NCBI RefSeq assembly: GCF_902497555.1
Contig: NZ_CABVGP010000001.1
Span: forward strand, 682,001 to 746,000
Source: Amycolatopsis camponoti
GTDB taxonomy: Bacteria > Actinomycetota > Actinomycetes > Mycobacteriales > Pseudonocardiaceae
DNA length: 64,000 nucleotides
Direction: 5' to 3'
Shown here: one piece after another, positions 58,007-64,000 of the stretch
Layout of the letters: each line of letters starts with the position of its first letter
Numbering within the stretch: the first letter of the stretch is position 1
Translations under genes and position numbers: made by a program
The notes under the pieces: generated by a model
What the model saw: the letters and a program-made list of their open reading frames with translations, nothing else
Told to the model about the DNA's origin: nothing
The model's database searches: none

Positions 58007-58885
58007 CTAGAGCATTCCGGCGCGGCGCCACAGCCGCGCGCTCGGGCCGCCGATCAGGTCGTTCTCCCGCAGGAACCGGACGAGCTTGCGGGCCCCGAAG
58101 GCCAGCGTCTCCCGCCGGTGCGCGCTGGTCCGCGCGGCTTCGACGGCGACGCCGGGGTCGATCCCCGCGCGCAGGTACTGGCGCGGCCGGGACAGCAGCC
58201 GCGACATCAGCAGCGCGCCGACGGCGACCACGATCCGCGCGAACTCCTTGCGCCACCAGGGCGCGTCCGCCAGTTCGCGGACGAGGTCGTCGCGCGCGTA
58301 CCGCACGTGCCGCGCCTCTTCCGTGACGTGGATCCGCATCACCGCACGGACCACCGGCTGCACCGACTCGTCGTCGAGGTGCTCGCGCTGCAGCGCGTCG
58401 AAGATCTCCTCGCCGATCAGCGTCGCGACCCACATCGACGGCCCGTGGAGGATTGCCGGGAGAGCCTGCGCGGAGAGTTGCAGCCAGCGGTTGTTGCGGT
58501 AGGGACGGCCGTCGACGCGCTCGATCAGGCGCGCGAACATCGTGGAGTGCCGGCATTCGTCGGCGACCTCGGTCAGCGCGTAGTGCACGTGCCGGGTCGT
58601 CGGGTCCTGCCGGTAGGACGCGCGCAGCAGCATCTGCATGAGGATCAGCTCGAACCAGATCCCGACGCTGACGGTGTTCACGAGCTCTTGGCGCGACAGC
58701 TCGATCCGCTGCGCGCGGCTGAGCGTGTCCCACAACGGCGTGCCGTAGAGGGAAACCAGCTTCTCGGGGATGAAGAACTGGTCGTCGTTCAGCGGCGCGG
58801 CCCAGTGGACGTCCACGTCCGGGTCGTAGGACAGCCGGGCGCTCGACTTGAGCAGCCGGTCCGCCGTGGCTTCACGATCACCCAT
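58007..58885 (-). CDS. AurF-family diiron oxygenase
   Basis: Protein of 292 residues of the P-aminobenzoate N-oxygenase AurF family. Iron-ligand carboxylate/His motifs are visible: QELVNTVSVGIWFELILMQM (first Glu), LTEVADECRHSTMFARLIE (ExxDECRH), and IHVTEEARHVRYARDDL (ExxRH). A membrane-proximal hydrophobic helix (IVVAVGALLMSRLLS) follows. AurF-like enzymes oxidise amines or other substrates with O2; the substrate here is unknown. ATG 58885 has GGGAGG upstream. It is transcribed divergently from a TetR gene and precedes the 11-mer repeat protein. Confidence 0.92.
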   Translation of the reverse strand: MGDREATADRLLKSSARLSYDPDVDVHWAAPLNDDQFFIPEKLVSLYGTPLWDTLSRAQRIELSRQELVNTVSVGIWFELILMQMLLRASYRQDPTTRHVHYALTEVADECRHSTMFARLIERVDGRPYRNNRWLQLSAQALPAILHGPSMWVATLIGEEIFDALQREHLDDESVQPVVRAVMRIHVTEEARHVRYARDDLVRELADAPWWRKEFARIVVAVGALLMSRLLSRPRQYLRAGIDPGVAVEAARTSAHRRETLAFGARKLVRFLRENDLIGGPSARLWRRAGML

Positions 58886-58911
58886 GTCCGCACCTCCCTG
58901 TGTCGTGTAAC

Positions 58912-58940
58912 ACTAGAACGCATGAAACATTTTCCGTCAA
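58912..58940 (-). promoter_or_regulatory. Promoter of the AurF-type operon, with GTGTAACAC palindrome
   Basis: On the minus strand: -35 TTGACG (58935-58940), 17-base spacer, -10 TCTAGT (58912-58917). GTGT-A-ACAC (58905-58913) overlaps the start-point side and may be the operator of the divergent TetR regulator. Confidence 0.55.
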
Positions 58941-58967
58941 GTTGTAAACCGGCTTAGGGTTGGGGTC

Positions 58968-59597
58968 ATGCGCGACCTCCTCAAGCACGCGCTCGAAGCC
59001 GAGCTCCCCGGCGACGAGACCGCCGAACGGATCATGGGCGCGGCGCTGACCCAGGCCGAGGACTTCGGGCTGCGCCGGTTCACCGTCGACGACGTCGCGC
59101 GCCGCGTCGGCCTCTCACGGGTGACGATCTACCGCTACTTCCCGAAGAAGGACCAGCTGCTCAACGCGCTGGTCCTGCGGGAGATGAAGCGCTTCCTGAC
59201 GAAGGTCGACGCCGTCGTCGAGGCGCAGGCGACCCCGGAGGAGAAGCTCATCGAGGGGTTGAGCTTCTCGCTGGGGTACCTGCGCGGGCACCGGCTGCTC
59301 AACCGGCTGCTGCGCACCGAGCCGGAGCTGATCCTCCCGCAGCTGACGGTGCAGGCGGGCGGCCTGTTCGCGGCGGCCCGCACCCGGATCGCGGCGCACT
59401 TCCACGCGGAGATCGCGGCGGGCCGGCTCAGCCTGCCCGCCGAGGACGTCGACGGCATGGCGGAGCTGCTGATCCGGATCGTGGTGTCGCTGGTGCTGAC
59501 GCAGGAGACGGTGCTCCCGGTGGACGACGACGTCCAGCGGCGCCGGCTGGCCGAGCTGTACCTGGCGCCGATCGTCCGCTCGCTGCGCCCGGCCTAG
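58968..59597 (+). CDS. TetR-family regulator beside the AurF-type gene
   Basis: Regulator of 209 residues. HTH: AERIMGAALTQAEDFGLRRFTVDDVARRVGLSRVTIYRYFPKKDQLLNAL. The C-terminal ligand domain is hydrophobic with VVEAQATPEEKLIEGLSFSLGYLRGHRLLNRLLRTEP. ATG 58968 is placed 7 bases after TAGGGT (leaderless promoter). Divergent position makes control of the AurF-type operon likely. Its stop codon overlaps that of the next gene, which is convergent, by 4 bases. Confidence 0.93.
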   Translation: MRDLLKHALEAELPGDETAERIMGAALTQAEDFGLRRFTVDDVARRVGLSRVTIYRYFPKKDQLLNALVLREMKRFLTKVDAVVEAQATPEEKLIEGLSFSLGYLRGHRLLNRLLRTEPELILPQLTVQAGGLFAAARTRIAAHFHAEIAAGRLSLPAEDVDGMAELLIRIVVSLVLTQETVLPVDDDVQRRRLAELYLAPIVRSLRPA

Positions 59598-60094
59598 TCG
59601 GAGACGGCTTCCGAGATCCAGGGGGCCACCGGCAGGTCCCGGTCGAGGCACTCGACCGACAGCCGGATCGTCCACCGCAACGCCTGCAGCACCAGGCTGT
59701 CCACCTCGTCGGGCGCCGCGTTGGCCAAGGCGATCTCGACCTGTTCCTGCGCCGCCTCGGTGTTGCCGTGGACCTCCGCCAGCAGCGTCCGGACGGCGGT
59801 CCGCACCGGCGGGTCGGCCTGGTCGATCGAGACCTCTTCGCCGTCTTCGTCGAAGACCTGGACCTTGACCGGCGCGCTGCCGCCGTCGCCGAGGGTGGAG
59901 ACCATCGCGCTGCATTCGCCGAACAGCAGCAGCATCAACGCTTTCGTCTCGTCCGCGCGGGCCTGCGGTTCGGCGGCCGTCGGCGCGACCTCGACGAGGG
60001 CTTCGGCGTCGTCACCGAGGCTCAGCGCCGTCAGCGCGCGCTGAGCCTTCTCGACGAGCTCCTGCTCGTTCCAGTCCGCATCCACGTGCCCCAT
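59594..60094 (-). CDS. Acidic hypothetical protein
   Basis: Protein of about 166 residues, strongly acidic, mostly helical: VDADWNEQELVEKAQRALTALSLGDDAEALVEVAPTAAEP, KALMLLLFGECSAMVSTLGDGG, VKVQVFDEDGEEVSIDQADPPVRTAVRTLLAEVHGN. No family recognised. Start at ATG 60094 (MGHVDADW); the frame stays open to 60205 but overlaps a TetR gene there. Looks like a cytoplasmic globular protein; no motif for catalysis. Confidence 0.6.
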   Translation of the reverse strand: MGHVDADWNEQELVEKAQRALTALSLGDDAEALVEVAPTAAEPQARADETKALMLLLFGECSAMVSTLGDGGSAPVKVQVFDEDGEEVSIDQADPPVRTAVRTLLAEVHGNTEAAQEQVEIALANAAPDEVDSLVLQALRWTIRLSVECLDRDLPVAPWISEAVSD

Positions 60095-60140
60095 CAAACA
60101 CCAGCGACGGCGGTCGTGGGGATACCTTGATCCGGGTCGG

Positions 60141-60731
60141 TCATCCGGCCGCGTGAAGGGCACCCAGTGCGAGCCGGGAGAGCAGTTCGGCGAGTTCGCC
60201 GTCACTGAGATGGCGGTTGTACGGTGTCGAGTTGATCAATCCGAACACGGCGTGTGCCGCCGACCGCGCCTGCCGTTCTCCCAGCTCCGGCATGGCTTCG
60301 CGGATCGCGCTGACCCACACCTCGACGTACTGCCGCTGCAACGCGCGAACCTGCTTGCGGTCGGCGTCGGTGAGGTTCGCGAGGTTGCGCTCTTGAACGG
60401 TGATCAGGGACGGGTGCGCGAGCGCGAAGCCGACGTGGAACGCCACGAGCCCGGCCAGCGTGTCGTGCGGCGTGCCGGGCCTGGCCGCCCACGTCGTGCC
60501 GCCGTCGAGCAGGTAGCGGCTGATCGAGTTCAGCATCTCGCCGAGGATCGCGTCCTTGCTGCGGAAGTGCCGGTAGAGCGCGGGCCCGGAGATCCCGACG
60601 GCGGCGCCGATGTCGTCGATCCCGACACCGTGGAACCCGTGGTGGGCGAACAGCTCGGCGGCCGCGGCCAGGATCTGCTCGCGTCTGTTCGCCTTCTCGC
60701 CGTTCACGAGCGGAGTGGGGTTGGCCGGCAT
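60141..60731 (-). CDS. TetR-family regulator with GTTAGCG operators
   Basis: Regulator of 196 residues. HTH: RREQILAAAAELFAHHGFHGVGIDDIGAAVGISGPALYRHFRSKDAILGEML. C-terminal domain includes HVGFALAHPSLITVQERNLANLTDADRKQVRALQRQYVEVWVSAIRE, as in acyl-CoA- or acyl-type sensing KstR/FadR-like groups. ATG lies 6 bases after TAATAT (leaderless). The first of five matching palindromes covers its -35, and the same sites precede the acyl-CoA carboxylase operon, so it probably represses itself and that operon. Confidence 0.94.
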   Translation of the reverse strand: MPANPTPLVNGEKANRREQILAAAAELFAHHGFHGVGIDDIGAAVGISGPALYRHFRSKDAILGEMLNSISRYLLDGGTTWAARPGTPHDTLAGLVAFHVGFALAHPSLITVQERNLANLTDADRKQVRALQRQYVEVWVSAIREAMPELGERQARSAAHAVFGLINSTPYNRHLSDGELAELLSRLALGALHAAG

Positions 60732-60752
60732 CCGGCCATATTAGAGCGGCAG

Positions 60753-60768
60753 GTTAGCGAGCGCTAAC
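60753..60768. promoter_or_regulatory. TetR operator 1 (GTTAGCGAGCGCTAAC)
   Basis: 7-bp arms around AG, 22 bases before the tetR ATG, overlapping its -35 region. Confidence 0.85.
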
Positions 60769-60821
60769 ACCGCGGCGAGTTCGGTCCGGCGCGCGGCATC
60801 CCGAGATGCGTCCCGGTCGCG

Positions 60822-60837
60822 GTTAGCAAGTGCTAAC
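60822..60837. promoter_or_regulatory. TetR operator 2 (GTTAGCAAGTGCTAAC)
   Basis: Second copy, 69 bases from operator 1. The segments following both copies share ACCGCG, suggesting an old ~70-bp tandem duplication. Confidence 0.8.
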
Positions 60838-60891
60838 ACCGCGTGGCGTCCGGCTCGCCGAGAGGCGACCGGCGGGCGAACGAATTCACAG

Positions 60892-60907
60892 GTTAGCGAG
60901 CGCTAAC
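60892..60907. promoter_or_regulatory. TetR operator 3 (GTTAGCGAGCGCTAAC)
   Basis: Third copy, identical to operator 1, 70 bases beyond operator 2 and about 117 bases before the lipase ATG. Confidence 0.85.
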
Positions 60908-61023
60908 ACTGTTCCCGTCTTCCGGCGTGGGCCGAGTGGGTTACTTGCAGGTAACTAGGGGTTCCTCGTGGGGCTTCCACATGCTGTGCTTTTGGGGTCG
61001 GTTCTGTCACAAAGGAGTGGCCC

Positions 61024-61836
61024 ATGGGGGTTCCGATCCGTCTTTCGCGACGGTTTTTTCTGAGGTTGAGCACGGCTCTCGGGGCCGTCGTCCTGTCCAC
61101 TCTCGGTGTCACGGGCCTCGCCCACGCCGCCGGGACCGTCTACGCCGCGCTCGGCGACTCCTACTCCTCGGGAGTCGGGGCCGGCAGCTACGGCAGTTCC
61201 GGGAGTTGCTACCGCAGCTCCAACGCCTACGGTCAGCTCTGGGCCAACGCCCACAGCGGCACGTCGTTCACCTTCCTCGCCTGCTCGGGAGCGAAGACCG
61301 GCGACGTCATCAGCCAGGCCAACTCCATCCCCTCCAACGCGACCCTGGTCACGGTCACCGTGGGCGGCAACGACGCCGGCTTCAGCGACGTGATCCAGAC
61401 CTGCACCCTCGGCAGCGACGCGACCTGCACCGCGCGCGTCAACACCGCGAAGACCTACGTCAACAACACCCTGCCCGCGTTGCTGACCAACACCTACAAC
61501 GCGATCAAGGCCAAGGCTCCGGGCGCCAAGCTCGTCGTCCTGTCCTACCCGCGCTTCTACACCGTGCCCGGCTCGTGCTGGGTCGGGCTCAGCGACACCA
61601 AACGGACCGCGATCAACTCCGGCGCGGACACCCTGGCGTCGGTGATCCAGTCCCGGGCGGCGTCGGCGGGCGCGACGTTCGTCGACGTGCGGCCGTCGTT
61701 CGTCGGGCACAACATCTGCTCCTCGTCCGACGACTACCTGCACAGCTTGACCTGGCCGGTGATCGAGTCCTATCACCCGACCGTGGCCGGGCAGTCGGGC
61801 GGTTACTACGCGCCGCTGCGGAACGCCATCGGCTGA
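61024..61836 (+). CDS. Secreted SGNH/GDSL lipase
   Basis: Exported esterase/lipase of 270 residues related to Streptomyces rimosus GDSL lipase and phospholipase A1. Signal with twin arginines (LSRRFFLRLSTALGAVVLSTLG) and cleavage near AHA/AG. Block I ALGDSYSSGVGAG with catalytic Ser, block III GGNDAGF, block V ESYHPT with catalytic His; six cysteines (GSCYRSS, ACSGAK, TCTLGSDATC, GSCWVG, NICSSS) for three disulfides. ATG 61024 has AAAGGAG upstream. Flanked by TetR operators on both sides, it may belong to the same regulon. Confidence 0.94.
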   Translation: MGVPIRLSRRFFLRLSTALGAVVLSTLGVTGLAHAAGTVYAALGDSYSSGVGAGSYGSSGSCYRSSNAYGQLWANAHSGTSFTFLACSGAKTGDVISQANSIPSNATLVTVTVGGNDAGFSDVIQTCTLGSDATCTARVNTAKTYVNNTLPALLTNTYNAIKAKAPGAKLVVLSYPRFYTVPGSCWVGLSDTKRTAINSGADTLASVIQSRAASAGATFVDVRPSFVGHNICSSSDDYLHSLTWPVIESYHPTVAGQSGGYYAPLRNAIG

Positions 61837-61849
61837 CGTTCCTCCCGCG

Positions 61850-61887
61850 GAGGCCACCCCGGTTCGCCGGGGTGGCCTCTCTGTGTT
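61850..61887 (+). terminator. Terminator after the lipase gene (UUCG loop)
   Basis: 13-bp perfect stem (61850-61862 with 61867-61879) closed by the extra-stable TTCG tetraloop, followed by TCTGTGTT. Confidence 0.9.
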
Positions 61888-61923
61888 CCGACGCTGCCGC
61901 ATTCCGGCGACTGGACAACCCAC

Positions 61924-61939
61924 GTTAGCGGTCGCTAAC
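61924..61939. promoter_or_regulatory. TetR operator 4 (GTTAGCGGTCGCTAAC)
   Basis: Same palindrome as upstream of tetR, 42 bases before the carboxylase ATG. Confidence 0.85.
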
Positions 61940-61951
61940 ATCGAGACGGAG

Positions 61952-61967
61952 GTTAACGACCGCTAAC
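61952..61967. promoter_or_regulatory. TetR operator 5 (GTTAACGACCGCTAAC)
   Basis: Fifth copy with one arm changed by one base; 28 bases after operator 4 and 13 before the ATG, overlapping where the promoter must be. Confidence 0.8.
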
Positions 61968-61980
61968 TTCGAGGGAGCCC

Positions 61981-63594
<1,614 letters not shown>

Positions 63595-63596
63595 TG

Positions 63597-64000
63597 ATGT
63601 TCGACTCAGTGTTGGTCGCCAACCGCGGCGAGATCGCCGTCCGGGTCATCCGGACGTTGCGGGCACTCGGCATCCGCGCGGTCGCGGTGTACAGCGATGC
63701 GGACGCCGAGGCTCGCCACGTGCGCGAAGCGGACACGGCCGTGCGCATCGGCCCGGCGGAAGCTTCGAAGAGCTACCTGTCCATCCCGGCCATCGTGGAC
63801 GCCGCCGTGTCCTCGGGTGCGCAGGCCGTCCACCCGGGTTACGGCTTCCTGGCGGAAAACGCCGAGTTCGCCCGCGCTTGCGAGGCGGCCGGGCTCGTGT
63901 TCATCGGCCCGCCGGTCGCGGCGATCGACGCCATGGGCGACAAGATCCGCGCCAAGGCGACGGTGTCGAAGGCCGGCGTCCCCGTGGTCCCCGGGGCGTC
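63597..64000 (+). CDS. Acyl-CoA carboxylase biotin-carboxylase subunit (5' part; runs out of window)
   Basis: N-terminal ~135 residues of the alpha subunit (AccA1-like). [33 protein letters not shown] is the standard biotin-carboxylase start, followed by [28 protein letters not shown] and [21 protein letters not shown]. The tail with ATP-grasp core and biotin carrier lies outside. ATG 63597 (an ATG directly before it, 63594, overlaps the stop codon of the partner gene) shows tight coupling. Members complete a carboxylase for a branched acyl-CoA. Confidence 0.95.
   Translation, partial: MFDSVLVANRGEIAVRVIRTLRALGIRAVAVYSDADAEARHVREADTAVRIGPAEASKSYLSIPAIVDAAVSSGAQAVHPGYGFLAENAEFARACEAAGLVFIGPPVAAIDAMGDKIRAKATVSKAGVPVVPGA

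Overview
This window looks like chromosomal DNA of a high-GC actinobacterium, most likely a member of the Pseudonocardiales close to Amycolatopsis. That assignment is an inference from base composition, codon use and gene content; no 16S rRNA or tRNA gene is present to confirm it. Gene density is high. Many genes begin at GTG or TTG, overlap their neighbour by 4 bases, or have a -10-like hexamer 6-7 bases before the start codon (leaderless mRNAs). I see no insertion sequence, prophage, integrase or CRISPR array.

Positions 1-19,000 are a conserved actinobacterial core block in nearly the gene order known around M. tuberculosis Rv3240c-Rv3214: the end of secA, an Rv3235-like protein, a WS/DGAT acyltransferase, a DUF6912 protein, rsgA, a SRAP/YedK protein, a YbaK deacylase, the thiol-stress sigma factor sigR with anti-sigma rsrA, the tiny ribosomal protein bL37, a biotin-carrier protein, a PdtaS-type histidine kinase, whiB1, a diacylglycerol-kinase-like enzyme, a small membrane protein, a GNAT and a histidine phosphatase. 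A P450, a HAD protein, a TrmH-type methyltransferase and two LprG/LppX-like lipoproteins are set into it. sigR has a textbook SigR promoter of its own (GGGAAT-N18-GTT), and whiB1 has two Crp-type sites.

Positions 18,500-32,400 are a mixed metabolic region: a hotdog protein, a secreted protein, a Tat-exported cholesterol-oxidase-like enzyme, a MarR/SRPBCC operon with its operator, an RmlC-type epimerase, malic enzyme behind a structured leader, a branched-polyamine-synthase-like protein, a complete four-gene osmoprotectant ABC transporter, a LysE exporter, a methyltransferase, an F420-type oxidoreductase and a GNAT. Positions 32,400-43,100 hold kgd (2-oxoglutarate decarboxylase/dehydrogenase), a DUF4291 protein, a 1250-residue fused ABC exporter and a second ABC transporter pair.

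Positions 43,100-55,200 begin with a 64-bp tandem repeat. They continue with an OmpR-type two-component system and an acyltransferase, alanine dehydrogenase, a quinone reductase, a secreted M43 metalloprotease, a PucR regulator, a methyltransferase, and a PadR-controlled group of two VOC proteins next to an FAD monooxygenase. Positions 55,200-64,000 hold metY-metX, an AurF-type diiron oxygenase with a small 11-residue-repeat protein, TetR regulators, a secreted SGNH lipase and the start of an acyl-CoA carboxylase operon. Five near-identical GTTAGCG-type palindromes tie a TetR gene to that operon.
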